Origin: DASUPK01 sp036276255
Lineage (GTDB): Bacteria > Actinomycetota > Thermoleophilia > Solirubrobacterales > 70-9
Direction: 5' to 3'
Assembly (NCBI GenBank): GCA_036276255.1
Contig: DASUPK010000032.1
Location: 1 to 18,213, forward strand
Length of the DNA stretch: 18,213 bases
Shown here: in pieces, positions 1 through 7,423 of the stretch
How positions within the stretch are numbered: the first letter of the stretch is position 1
Layout: each line of letters opens with the position of its first letter
Notes under the pieces: model-generated
Told to the model about the DNA's origin: nothing
What the model saw: the letters and a program-made list of their open reading frames with translations, nothing else
The model's database searches: none
Made by a program: the position numbers and the translations under genes

Positions 1-1
1 C

Positions 2-574
2 GAGCGGATCGCCGAGCTCGAGGGCTTCGGCGAGATCTCCGCCGAGAACCTGGTCGAGGAGATTGAGAACGCGAAGAAAATGCCCTTCTCGCGGGTTCTC
101 TACGCGCTCGGCATCCCGGGAATCGGCTTCGTCAACGCCGAGTCGCTCGCCGAGCCCTTCGGGACGATGGACGCGCTGCTCGAGGCCCAGCCGGAGGAGA
201 TCGTCCAGGCCGAGGGCATCGGCCCCGTGCTGGCCGAGCAGATCTACGAGGAGCTCTCCGAGGACCGGACCAGGAAGCTGATTGAGAGGCTGCGCGATGC
301 CGGTCTGCGCATGGAGCTCGATCCCTCCGAGCGGCGCAAGCAGGGCGGCCCGCTCGACGGCAAGACGCTGGTGCTGACGGGGACCCTGCCCAACCTGAGC
401 CGCGAGCAGGCCACCCGCCTGATCCGCCTCGCCGGCGGCAAGGTCGTCAACTCGGTCTCGAAGAAGACCGACTACGTGATCGCGGGCGACAGTCCCGGCA
501 CGAAGCTCGCCAAGGCCGAGGAGTTCGGGACCGACGTGATCGACGAGCAGGGCCTGCAGCAGCTGGTCGGCTGA
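2..574 (+). CDS. ligA: NAD-dependent DNA ligase, C-terminal part (5' end outside window)
   Basis: LigA seals nicks in duplex DNA using NAD+ during replication and repair. Only the last 190 residues are here, in a frame open from base 2. Residues 1 to about 105 are helix-hairpin-helix repeats, with the family phrase VLYALGIPGIG and the hairpin EGIGPVLAEQI that grip the DNA backbone. Residues about 115-190 form the BRCT domain, beginning GGPLDGKTLVLTGTLP and including KKTDYVIAGDSPGTKLAKA. The catalytic adenylation and OB domains and the zinc finger lie upstream of the window. The C-terminus looks complete and ends with TGA. The first in-frame ATG (base 80) is internal to the hairpin region and is not the gene start. 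Family assignment is secure. Confidence 0.96.
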   Translation, partial: ERIAELEGFGEISAENLVEEIENAKKMPFSRVLYALGIPGIGFVNAESLAEPFGTMDALLEAQPEEIVQAEGIGPVLAEQIYEELSEDRTRKLIERLRDAGLRMELDPSERRKQGGPLDGKTLVLTGTLPNLSREQATRLIRLAGGKVVNSVSKKTDYVIAGDSPGTKLAKAEEFGTDVIDEQGLQQLVG

Positions 575-672
575 CGGCTTCGCCATCAGATCGCGGCAGC
601 AAGCGGCCGCCTCACATAAGTCGCTTTGGGCTTCGCCCATCGCTCCGAAGTGGAGCGGCCTGGCTGCCGCTA
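571..672. terminator. Nested hairpins between convergent ligA and dacB
   Basis: The 95-base gap between the two convergent stop codons is rich in inverted repeats. A small hairpin at 571-589 (CTGA/TCAG and GGC/GCC arms, TTC loop) contains the ligA stop. GCGGCAGC at 593-600 pairs with GCTGCCGC at 663-670, and inside it GGCCGC (605-610) pairs with GCGGCC (655-660). A third hairpin, TGGGC-TTC-GCCCA, lies at 627-639 within the loop. There is no T-run, so this is not a classical intrinsic terminator. A two-way termination or mRNA 3'-end structure is the simplest reading. Confidence 0.35.
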
Positions 673-1971
673 GCGGTTGTACCGAGCGATCAGGGCCGCC
701 ATGCGGTCCTGGACGAAGTGGGCGCGATTCACGTCCACGTTGTTCATCAGCAGGGAGAAGATCACCGCGTGCTCGGCGTCATCGCCGCCCCGGAAGCAGT
801 AACCGGAGAGGGCGCTGACCCGGGTGAGCGTGCCGGTCTTCAGGTGGCAGTTGCCGGCAGCGGCCGTCCCCCTCATTCGGTCGGCCACCGTGCCGGTGCG
901 TCCGGCCACCGCGAGGGAATCGACCCAGGCGTCGCGGAGCTTCTCCTGGGTGAGCTGCTCGTCGGGTGACGCCTTCTGGTCCACCTCGAGCATCGCGTCG
1001 AGCAGCTTCACGACCGACGCGGGCGACGCCTTGTTGCGCCTTGTCAGCCCGGAGCCGTTCTCACCCGCGAACTTCGCGCCCTGCTTGGCGGCGAACTGCC
1101 TGACGACCGAGATGCCGCCGGCGGTGGACCCGCTCCCGCCGAATTGGGAGCCAACGTCCTTGAGCAGCATCTCGGCGAGGTAGTTGTTCGAGGGAACGAG
1201 CGTGTCCTGGACGATGTCGGCCATCGTCGGGGAGTCAAAGTCGGCGACCTGGAGTGCCCCGGGGGACACGGTCGCGGGGGTGACGCTGTTGCCGATCGAG
1301 ATCCCGTCCTTGCGGAGCGCGTCCTCGAAGCGCTGGGCGGCGGTCTTCGGGGGGTCGCTGGGTGAGCCGTTGTCGATCTGTAGGCCGGAGAGGTGGCCGA
1401 CGCTCTCGAAGGTGATCCCGTGCTCGGGGATCTCGCTCTGGCTGTCGAGGTAAGAGGCGTCGTAGCGGAGCGGGCCCTGCACCGTGGTCACGCCGGCCGC
1501 GCGGACTCGGTCGGCGAGCTTGGTCAGGCCCGCGGTGCTCAGCGTCGGATCCCCGCCGCCACGCAGGTACAGGCCCTGGCTGACTCCGTCGCTGATCGGG
1601 TCGCTTGACCAAGCGGTGGTGTGCAGCCTGCCCGTCGGGTCGAAGCGCGAGAGCGCCGTGGAGGTGGTGAAGAGCTTCGAGTTCGAGGCGAGGATCCGCA
1701 TGCGCCCGCCCTTGCGCGAGAAGAGCACCTGATGGCTGCTGGGGTCGAGAACGAATGCGCTGCTCTTGCCGACTCGGCGAAAGAGCTTGCCAAGGCCAGC
1801 CGCGAGCTTGGAGCGGGAGACGGAGGTGTGCGCCGCCGCCGCGCCGTGCGCGATCGGCGTCCTGAAGGCCCTGTCGGGCCCCTGCGGCCGTGCCTGGGCG
1901 GCCGGCACGGCCAGCGCCACGGCGAGCAGCGCAACCGAAATCACCCCTGTGAGCCTGGGCATGAACCTCAT
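670..1971 (-). CDS. dacB: D-alanyl-D-alanine carboxypeptidase/endopeptidase, PBP4 (peptidase S13) family
   Basis: Exported penicillin-binding enzyme that trims peptidoglycan stem peptides or cuts cross-links. With the start at 1971 it has 433 residues and a signal peptide (MRFMPRL, then a hydrophobic stretch ending near PAAQA, residue 26). All three catalytic signatures of the family are visible: SxxK as S96-N-S-K99 in ASNSKLFTT, SxN as S261-N-N263, and KTG at 378-380 in HLKTGTL. The order and spacing fit the S13 family, with its inserted region between the first two motifs. An in-frame start at 2049 would add 26 residues ahead of the signal peptide, so it is unlikely. A start at 1962 (M4) is also possible, with GAGG just before it. 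It is divergent from the patatin gene, 77 bases apart, and convergent with ligA. Confidence 0.93.
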   Translation of the reverse strand: MRFMPRLTGVISVALLAVALAVPAAQARPQGPDRAFRTPIAHGAAAAHTSVSRSKLAAGLGKLFRRVGKSSAFVLDPSSHQVLFSRKGGRMRILASNSKLFTTSTALSRFDPTGRLHTTAWSSDPISDGVSQGLYLRGGGDPTLSTAGLTKLADRVRAAGVTTVQGPLRYDASYLDSQSEIPEHGITFESVGHLSGLQIDNGSPSDPPKTAAQRFEDALRKDGISIGNSVTPATVSPGALQVADFDSPTMADIVQDTLVPSNNYLAEMLLKDVGSQFGGSGSTAGGISVVRQFAAKQGAKFAGENGSGLTRRNKASPASVVKLLDAMLEVDQKASPDEQLTQEKLRDAWVDSLAVAGRTGTVADRMRGTAAAGNCHLKTGTLTRVSALSGYCFRGGDDAEHAVIFSLLMNNVDVNRAHFVQDRMAALIARYNR

Positions 1972-2011
1972 GAAACAGCCCGGAAGGGACAAGGTAGCGG
2001 TGACTAGCTGG

Positions 2012-2038
2012 CTGACCAGCCCGCACCGCTGCCATAAT
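2012..2038 (+). promoter_or_regulatory. Putative promoter of the patatin-like gene, near-leaderless
   Basis: CATAAT at 2033-2038 lies 10 bases before the ATG at 2049, with a weak -35 match (CTGACC at 2012-2017 or GCTGAC at 2011-2016). The bases between the hexamer and ATG are pyrimidine-rich and hold no Shine-Dalgarno. If CATAAT is the -10, the transcript would start within a few bases of the ATG. Confidence 0.4.
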
Positions 2039-2048
2039 CCCCTTTCCA

Positions 2049-3332
2049 ATGGGGAAAGTCGTCCAGTTCGATGGCCCCGACGGCAAGCGCAGCAGTAGTT
2101 CCAGAGGGAGGAAGCGCCGCGGTCGGGGGGACAAGACCGCCTTGGTGCTCGGCGGCGGTGGGTTCACCGGCGGCGTCTACGAGATGGGCGCCCTGCGCGC
2201 CTTCGACCTGCTCGCGGTCAACCGCACCGTCAACGACTTCGACATCTACGTCGGGACGAGCGCGGGCGCGTTCGTTGCGAGCATGGTCGCGAACGGCGTC
2301 ACCCCAGAGGAGATGTTCCGCGTCCTCGACACGGCTCTGCCCTCGCCGATCGAGAACGCGTCGCTGCGGACGCTGCTCCGCCCGAACTACAAGGGCTTCG
2401 CCAACCGCCTCGCGGTGCTGCCGCTGAGGGTCGCGGCCACCGTCCGCCGGCTGGCGGGGAACATCGGCGAGATCTCCATGGTCGACGTGGTGATGGGACT
2501 CGCCGAGGGCCTCCCCACGGGGATCTACCACAACCGCGGGATCGAGCAGTACATACGCAACGTGCTCTCCGATCCCGACCGGACCAACGACTTCCGAGAG
2601 CTCGACTCCGACCTGCGCATCACGGCCACCGATCTCGACACGTGCGAGCGGATCGTCTTCGGCGAGGAGGAGTGGGACAACGTGCCGATCTCGCGCGCGG
2701 TCGCGGCGTCCGGCGCCCTGCCGATCGTCTACGAGCCCTACGAGCTCCGCGGCAGGCAGTTGGTTGACGGCGGAATCGTCTCGACGACCAACGTCGATGT
2801 CGCGGTGGAGGCCGGTGCCAAGTTCATCGTCGTGGTCAACCCGCTCGTCCCATACGTCAACGACTTCGAGACCCGGATCCCGACCGTCTTCGGCTCCCGC
2901 GTTCGCCGCGTCTCCGACATGGGCATGCCCGCGATCGGCAATCAGGCCTTCCGCCTCATGGCCCACGCGCGGCTTCACCTGGCGATCCAGTCATGGAACG
3001 AGCGCTTCCCAGACGTCGACATCATCCTGATCGAGCCCGAGTTCAACGACGAGCTGATGTTCGGGACCTCGGTCCTCGACTACTCGGCCCGGTTGCAGAT
3101 CGCCAAGCACGGCTTCGAGTCCGTCACCGTCAGGCTGGCGCGCGATTACCAGCGCTACAAGGAGATCGCGGCGCGCCACGGCATCGAGATCTCCGCTCGG
3201 CGCGTGCAACGTGTGATCGAGACGGTCGAGGAGGAGGAGAAGGGAATGTCGGCCTGGAGGCGCGTCCTCGAGCAGACGACCGGCGCGCTGCTGCGCCAGT
3301 CGGACGAGGCGGAGGCTGCGAAGAAGAGCTAG
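2049..3332 (+). CDS. Patatin-like phospholipase family protein
   Basis: Predicted Ser-Asp dyad lipid acyl hydrolase, 427 residues, acting on phospholipids or other acyl esters; the substrate cannot be read from sequence. The oxyanion-hole glycines are in GGGGFTGG (35-42), the nucleophile elbow is GTSAG with Ser71, and the catalytic Asp240 is in the DGG motif of QLVDGGIV. These three elements define the family. Residues 13-29 are a Ser/Arg/Lys-rich, probably disordered tail before the first strand. The last ~35 residues are charged and likely helical. No signal peptide or membrane segment is seen, so it is probably cytosolic. The gene stands alone: divergent from dacB upstream, and its stop interlocks with the stop of the opposing SDR gene at CTAG (3329-3332). 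Confidence 0.92.
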   Translation: MGKVVQFDGPDGKRSSSSRGRKRRGRGDKTALVLGGGGFTGGVYEMGALRAFDLLAVNRTVNDFDIYVGTSAGAFVASMVANGVTPEEMFRVLDTALPSPIENASLRTLLRPNYKGFANRLAVLPLRVAATVRRLAGNIGEISMVDVVMGLAEGLPTGIYHNRGIEQYIRNVLSDPDRTNDFRELDSDLRITATDLDTCERIVFGEEEWDNVPISRAVAASGALPIVYEPYELRGRQLVDGGIVSTTNVDVAVEAGAKFIVVVNPLVPYVNDFETRIPTVFGSRVRRVSDMGMPAIGNQAFRLMAHARLHLAIQSWNERFPDVDIILIEPEFNDELMFGTSVLDYSARLQIAKHGFESVTVRLARDYQRYKEIAARHGIEISARRVQRVIETVEEEEKGMSAWRRVLEQTTGALLRQSDEAEAAKKS

Positions 3333-4066
3333 CTGCGGTGGACGTCGCGTGCGGTGGCCTGGGCCGTCGGCTTGATCGATAGGTAGTCGACGTCCACGTG
3401 GGGCGGGCGCGTGACGACGAAGGCGATCGCATCCGCGACGTCCTCGGCGCTCAGCGGCGTGGTCCCCTCGTAGACCTTGGAGGCCTTCGCCTCGTCGCCT
3501 CCGAAGCGTGTGAGCGAGAACTCGGTCTCGACCATGCCGGGAGCGACCTCGCTGACGCGGATCGGCTTCCCGAGCAGCTCCAGGCGAAGCGTGCGGGCCA
3601 CGGCGTTGGCGGCGTGCTTCGCCGCCGTGTAGCCGGCGCCGCCGGGATAGACCTCGACGCCTGCGACCGAGCCGATCACGACCACATGACCGTCGCCGCT
3701 CCGCTCGAGGGCGGGGAGGAGCGCCTTGGTCACCCGCATCACGCCCAGCACGTTGGTCTCGTACATCTGGCGCCAATTCTCCTCATCTGCCTCCGCGATG
3801 GGCTCGAGCCCCAGCGCGCCGCCCGCGTTGTTGACCAGCACGGAGAGCTCGGGCAGCGCCTCGGCCAGCTGGGCGACCGAGTCGGGGTCGGCGACGTCGA
3901 GCCGCAGGGCGCGGCCGCCGACCTCCCGGGCCAGCTCCTCGCAGCGCTCGAGCCGCCTGGCAGCCGCGAAGACCTCGAATCCGGCCGCTGCCAGCGCGCG
4001 CACCGTCGCCTCGCCGATGCCGCTGCTGGCGCCCGTCACCAGTGCCACCCCACTCGTCTCGCTCAT
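3329..4066 (-). CDS. Short-chain dehydrogenase/reductase (SDR), classical type
   Basis: NAD(P)-dependent oxidoreductase of 245 residues from the ATG at 4066. Visible signatures: cofactor loop TGASSGIG (11-18), NNAG (79-82), active-site Asn105, Ser133 in IGSVAG, and the catalytic Tyr146-xxx-Lys150 in YTAAKHA. The arginine pair after the second strand (AARRLE) suggests NADP(H) preference. The overall sequence resembles the YdfG-like branch that oxidises serine and 3-hydroxy acids, but the substrate is not established. A TTG two codons upstream (4072) could also start it. The ATG is preferred because a TAGGTT hexamer lies 7 bases before it. The 3' end overlaps the convergent patatin gene by 4 bases. 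Confidence 0.92.
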   Translation of the reverse strand: MSETSGVALVTGASSGIGEATVRALAAAGFEVFAAARRLERCEELAREVGGRALRLDVADPDSVAQLAEALPELSVLVNNAGGALGLEPIAEADEENWRQMYETNVLGVMRVTKALLPALERSGDGHVVVIGSVAGVEVYPGGAGYTAAKHAANAVARTLRLELLGKPIRVSEVAPGMVETEFSLTRFGGDEAKASKVYEGTTPLSAEDVADAIAFVVTRPPHVDVDYLSIKPTAQATARDVHRS

Positions 4067-4073
4067 CGCCAAG

Positions 4074-4079
4074 AACCTA
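4074..4079 (-). promoter_or_regulatory. Putative -10 hexamer for a leaderless SDR transcript
   Basis: TAGGTT on the minus strand fits TANNNT and is separated from the SDR ATG by exactly 7 bases, the spacing expected if transcription begins at the start codon. No Shine-Dalgarno sequence is present in between. No convincing -35 was seen. Confidence 0.4.
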
Positions 4080-4128
4080 TCGCGGCGCTCGCGCAGGGTT
4101 TCCCGTCGGGGTCGACCCGCACGACACG

Positions 4129-4251
4129 GTGATCGACACCTCGCCTCTGATTCGCCACCAGCTCGCCGAGTTCCTGAAGCCCGCCGGTCAGATCATCGAT
4201 CCCTGCGGCCCGGACCCGTGTTACGCGGCGGGCTGGGCCGGCCCGCCCTGA
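4129..4251 (+). CDS. Possible 40-residue small protein, unknown function
   Basis: This lies in the 188-base gap between the SDR start and the glycerate kinase stop, on the opposite strand to both. From GTG at 4129 the frame encodes 40 residues beginning with Ile-Asp-Thr-Ser and ending CYAAGWAGPP, with two cysteines in CGPDPC. By my count of the 40 codons, G+C is about 70%, 55% and 88% at positions one, two and three, the pattern of genuine coding DNA in this genome. The open frame extends upstream to GTG at 4042. No good Shine-Dalgarno was found and I recognise no family. A hairpin (4227-4233 with 4241-4247) sits at its end. It could be a small gene, a gene remnant or chance. Confidence 0.25.
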   Translation: MIDTSPLIRHQLAEFLKPAGQIIDPCGPDPCYAAGWAGPP

Positions 4252-4260
4252 TCCGGGCGC

Positions 4261-5241
4261 TCACCCCGCGGGATCGGCGGTCAGGGCAGCGGCGTCGCTG
4301 ATGGCCTCCAGCGTGCCCGCCTCCCTCACCGATGCGATCCCACGCCGATCGACGGTGGCCTCGTCGAAGGCGTTCGAGCCTGCGATCACGTGCACGGGCC
4401 GCCGGGCCTCCCTGCCCCGCCGGGCGACCTGACCGACGAGCTTTCCCTCGAAGCTCTGCTCGTCGAGACGGCCCTCGCCGGTGATCACGGCGTCCGTCTT
4501 GTCCAGCCTCGCGTCGAAGCCGATCACCCCGAGCACGAAGGCCGCCCCTGGGACCAGGCGGGCTCCGAAGACCGCCCAGAGCCCGCCGGAGAGGCCACCG
4601 GCGGCGCCAGTCATCGCGTGACCCCGTGGATCGCGTGGCAGGGTGCCCGCGAGGGCGATCAGGCGCGAGCTCAGGCTCGCGACCTGCTCCGCCGAGGCGC
4701 CCTTCTGCCCCGCGAACTCCTCCGCGGCCCGCTCGAACGGCACCGAGGTATCGCAGAGCACCTCCAGCGTCGCGTCCCGGGCCCCATCCGTACCCTGGAG
4801 GGCCTCGATGGCGCCGCGCCCTCCGTCCGTCGTCCCGGTGCCACCGGCTGCGACGAGCACCCGCCGCGCGCCCGACTCGATTGCGGCGGCGATCAGCTCG
4901 CCCGTCCCGGCGCTGCTTGCCGCCTGAGGGTCGCGCTCGCCCTCGGAAACCAGGGCGAGGCCCGATGCCGCGGCCGCCTCGACGATCGCGGTGGCGCCGT
5001 CGCGCACCAGAGCGAACCGCGCCCCGATCGGGCGACCGAGCGGATCGTGCACCTGCGCGGTGCGCCATTCGCCGCCCATCGCGTCGCACAGGACCTCGGC
5101 CGTGCCCTCGCCTCCATCGGCTGCCGGGCAGAGATCCACTCGCCCGCCGACCCGCTCGACGCCGCGGCCGATCGCCTCAGCGACCTCCTTCGCGCTGAGG
5201 GTCCCCTTGAACGAATCCGGAGCGACTAGGAAGGCCGCCAA
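4261..5241 (-). CDS. Glycerate kinase, GarK/GlxK (type I) family
   Basis: Phosphorylates D-glycerate with ATP, feeding photorespiratory-type, glyoxylate or sugar-acid carbon into glycolysis; in this family the product is usually 2-phosphoglycerate. Family motifs are PDSFKG (8-13), PAADGGEGT (39-47), GGTGTTDGG (133-141) and TGEGRLDEQS (254-263). At 326 residues it is shorter than the usual ~370-380. The region around CDTSVPFERAAEEFAGQKGA is a compressed form of the family CDVxNPL...GPQKGA block. The start is TTG at 5241, placing the PDSFKG motif at the normal distance from the N-terminus. It begins one base after the acyl-CoA synthetase stop, so the two are almost certainly co-transcribed and translationally coupled. 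No direct metabolic link between the two is evident. Confidence 0.9.
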   Translation of the reverse strand: MAAFLVAPDSFKGTLSAKEVAEAIGRGVERVGGRVDLCPAADGGEGTAEVLCDAMGGEWRTAQVHDPLGRPIGARFALVRDGATAIVEAAAASGLALVSEGERDPQAASSAGTGELIAAAIESGARRVLVAAGGTGTTDGGRGAIEALQGTDGARDATLEVLCDTSVPFERAAEEFAGQKGASAEQVASLSSRLIALAGTLPRDPRGHAMTGAAGGLSGGLWAVFGARLVPGAAFVLGVIGFDARLDKTDAVITGEGRLDEQSFEGKLVGQVARRGREARRPVHVIAGSNAFDEATVDRRGIASVREAGTLEAISDAAALTADPAG

Positions 5242-5242
5242 C

Positions 5243-7060
5243 CTAGCCGTACAGGGACTCGACGTCTTTCTGGAACTTGTCCGCGACGATGTTGCGCTTC
5301 ACCTTCATCGTCGGCGTCAGCTCGCCGGTCTCCTGCGAGAGGTCGTGCGGCAGGATCTCGAACTTCTTCACCTGCTCGACCCGGGCGAACTTCTGGTTGA
5401 TCTCGTCGAGGTGCTTCTGGATGATCGCCCGCACCTCCTCGTTGTGCCGGAGCTCGGCCGGGTCGGCGGACCAGCCTCTCTCCTCGCAGAGTTTGGCGCA
5501 CTCCTCCATGTCGAGCGTGATCAGGGCGACCAGGTACGGCCTGCGGTCCCCGATCACCACGCACTGGGAGACGTAGGGGCTCTGCTTGATCTCCGCCTCC
5601 AGGTTCGCCGGCGTGATGTTCTTGCCGCCCGCGGTGATGATGATGTCCTTCTTGCGGCCGGTGATCGAGAGGTAGCCGTCTTCGTCGAGCTCCCCGATGT
5701 CGCCTGTGTGGAGCCAGCCGTTCTCGAGGGTCTCCTTGGTGGCCTCCTCGTTCTTGTAATAGCCCTGGAAGATGTTCGGGCCCCGGACGAGGATCTCGCC
5801 GTCGTCGGCGATCTTGATCTCGCAGCCCTGGAATGCCCGGCCGACCTTGCCGAACTTGAAGGCCTCCGGCCTGGCGACGGTGGCGGCCGTGGAGGTCTCG
5901 GTCATGCCCCAGCCCTCGAGGATGAGGACGCCGGCCGCGTCGAAGAAGCGCAGGATGTCGGGATTGATCGGCGCTGCGCCGGTGACGCAGTTCTTGATGT
6001 TGCCGCCGAACAGCGCCCGGATCTTGGAGAGAACCTGCTTGTCGGCGATCTCGTACTGCTTGCGCAGGAGGAAGCCGATCGGCTCCCCGGCGCGCTCCTT
6101 TTGGCGAACCTTCTTGCCGACGCCGATCGCCCAGTTGAAGACGACCTTCTTGACGCCGCCGGACTTCTCGACCTCTCCGGTTGCCGCCGTGTAGATCTTC
6201 TCGAAGATGCGGGGAACCGACGGAAAGTACTCGGGCTTCACCTCGACCAGGTTCGGGATGATCTTCAGCGGGTCGCGCTCCCAGTAGGCGATGTTCCCGC
6301 CCAGGTCGAAGCTCAGGAACTGGATCAGCAGGGCGAAGGAGTGCGCCAGCGGCAGGAAGAGGTAGGTGGTCGTGTCACTGTCCAGGACGCTCTCGTCGAG
6401 AGCCATGGTGACCATTGAGCGGTAGTTGCCGTGCGAGATGACGCAGCCCTTCGGCGGCCCGGTAGTGCCGGATGTGTAGATGAAGGTGCAGATGTCGTCC
6501 GGCGTGACCGACTGCCAGCGCTGTTCCCATTCGGAGTCGGAGCGGCCCGAGCCGGCTTCAATCAGATCGTCCATCGAGATCGCCTTGCCGCCGGAGCCCT
6601 CCATGCGGATCACGTGCTCCAGCTTCGGGACGCGGTCACGGATCTCGTCGATCTTGGCGAGCTGCTCATCGTCTTCGACGATGACCGCCTTGGCGTCGGA
6701 GTTCTCGATGACGTACTGGCACTCCTCGGGCGAATTCGTCTGGTAGATCGGGACGACCGTCGCGCCGACGCTGAGGGCCGCAAAATCGAAGTAGGTCCAT
6801 TCGGGACGGGTGTTCGCGAGGATCGAGACCTTGTCGCCCTTCTCGATCCCGAGCTCGATCAGGCCGAGCGCGAGCTGCCGGACGATCTCGCCCACCTCGC
6901 GGTAGGTCTTGGAGACCCAGTCGCCGGACTCATCCTTGTAGGTGACCGCTGACAGGTCGGCATGCCGCTCGGCGGCCAGCGGCATCAGGTCGGCGCAGGT
7001 CTTGCTGTTGGTGCCCGTCTCCGACGGGGACCCGGCCGCGGCAATCGTCGCGCTCTCCAT
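5243..7060 (-). CDS. Long-chain fatty-acid-CoA ligase (AMP-forming), FadD15-like
   Basis: Activates fatty acids to acyl-CoA through an acyl-adenylate. It has 605 residues from the ATG at 7060. The ATP-binding P-loop YTSGTTGPPKG is at 195-205, followed by the GWGMTET adenylate motif, NGWLHTGDIG, and the hinge GRKKDIIITAGGKNI. The C-terminal lysine region is TPTMKVKRN. Size and motif set match mycobacterial FadD15-type and other bacterial long-chain acyl-CoA synthetases. The frame is open a further 51 codons upstream (to 7213), but that extension overlaps the small gene at 7122-7298 and looks non-coding. The chosen ATG has a promoter-like sequence immediately ahead and no Shine-Dalgarno. The stop is one base from the TTG start of glycerate kinase. 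Confidence 0.95.
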   Translation of the reverse strand: MESATIAAAGSPSETGTNSKTCADLMPLAAERHADLSAVTYKDESGDWVSKTYREVGEIVRQLALGLIELGIEKGDKVSILANTRPEWTYFDFAALSVGATVVPIYQTNSPEECQYVIENSDAKAVIVEDDEQLAKIDEIRDRVPKLEHVIRMEGSGGKAISMDDLIEAGSGRSDSEWEQRWQSVTPDDICTFIYTSGTTGPPKGCVISHGNYRSMVTMALDESVLDSDTTTYLFLPLAHSFALLIQFLSFDLGGNIAYWERDPLKIIPNLVEVKPEYFPSVPRIFEKIYTAATGEVEKSGGVKKVVFNWAIGVGKKVRQKERAGEPIGFLLRKQYEIADKQVLSKIRALFGGNIKNCVTGAAPINPDILRFFDAAGVLILEGWGMTETSTAATVARPEAFKFGKVGRAFQGCEIKIADDGEILVRGPNIFQGYYKNEEATKETLENGWLHTGDIGELDEDGYLSITGRKKDIIITAGGKNITPANLEAEIKQSPYVSQCVVIGDRRPYLVALITLDMEECAKLCEERGWSADPAELRHNEEVRAIIQKHLDEINQKFARVEQVKKFEILPHDLSQETGELTPTMKVKRNIVADKFQKDVESLYG

Positions 7061-7067
7061 GTAGTGG

Positions 7068-7097
7068 AGTCTATTAGGCGACTGGCTGAGCAGCCAA
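7068..7097 (-). promoter_or_regulatory. Putative promoter of the acyl-CoA synthetase-glycerate kinase operon
   Basis: On the minus strand TTGGCT (7092-7097), an 18-base spacer and TAGACT (7068-7073) form a plausible sigma-70 promoter. The -10 hexamer ends 7 bases before the ATG at 7060, and those 7 bases contain no Shine-Dalgarno, so a leaderless message is likely. Confidence 0.5.
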
Positions 7098-7121
7098 GGC
7101 GCCCCGGAGAATTCGACGGGT

Positions 7122-7298
7122 CTAGGCGGTGGCCTGATGCTTCTGAGTCTGGAACGCTCGCAGGGAGGATGCGAAGAGGGTCTTGTCGATTCGACCTTTG
7201 AGGACCGGCACATTCATCTCGATGCACTTGGTGAGCACGTCGCGCCGTTTCATGTGCATCTCCTCGGCAAGCTCCGTGGGCGTCAGGTGAACGGACAT
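7122..7298 (-). CDS. Small helix-turn-helix-like protein, 58 residues, function unknown
   Basis: A short gene that is easy to overlook. The ATG at 7298 is preceded at 5 bases by a strong purine-rich Shine-Dalgarno (AGGAGAGG, plus-strand 7304-7311) and ends with TAG at 7122. The protein starts MSVHLTPTELAEEMHMK, continues with KRRDVLTKCIEMNVPVL and ends in a polar tail. The first ~45 residues read as a compact helical fold of the type seen in DNA-binding helix-turn-helix domains or the IF2 N-terminal-like fold: LTPTELAEEM as first helix, RRDVLTKCIEM as second, then a conserved-looking GRIDKTLF. A near-consensus sigma-70 promoter lies 60-100 bases upstream, so it is likely well expressed. It could regulate the acyl-CoA synthetase gene 61 bases downstream, but no evidence shows this. 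Confidence 0.75.
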   Translation of the reverse strand: MSVHLTPTELAEEMHMKRRDVLTKCIEMNVPVLKGRIDKTLFASSLRAFQTQKHQATA

Positions 7299-7368
7299 AT
7301 AGGCCTCTCCTCTCCTCGTGAACGCCTTGCTTCGGCCGCGCTCCGCGCCGCGACCGTATGTGAAGGCA

Positions 7369-7396
7369 TATATATCGACTCAGGGCGACGTGTCAA
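7369..7396 (-). promoter_or_regulatory. Near-consensus sigma-70 promoter of the small HTH-like gene
   Basis: On the minus strand a perfect -35 TTGACA (7391-7396) is followed after 16 bases by TATATA (7369-7374) in an ATATATAT run, the most AT-rich spot nearby. It points to the ATG at 7298, giving a leader of about 60 bases that carries a good Shine-Dalgarno. It is the best promoter match in the window. Confidence 0.75.
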
Positions 7397-7423
7397 CCGA
7401 TTCTCCGCAATTAGCTGGGATTT

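Noticed and set aside
2004..2978. Open frame of 324 codons opposite the patatin gene
   Set aside because: Antisense to a gene with all patatin catalytic motifs; no coherent protein features.
4261..5241. Glycerate kinase as part of a serine cycle tied to the C1 operon
   Set aside because: It is about 9 kb away, in an operon with an acyl-CoA synthetase, and no other serine-cycle gene is present in the window.
4991..6418. Long open frame (475 codons) opposite the glycerate kinase/acyl-CoA synthetase genes
   Set aside because: It runs antisense through two genes with clear motifs, and its translation is low-complexity Leu/Val/Asp/Arg typical of the reverse strand of GC-rich genes.
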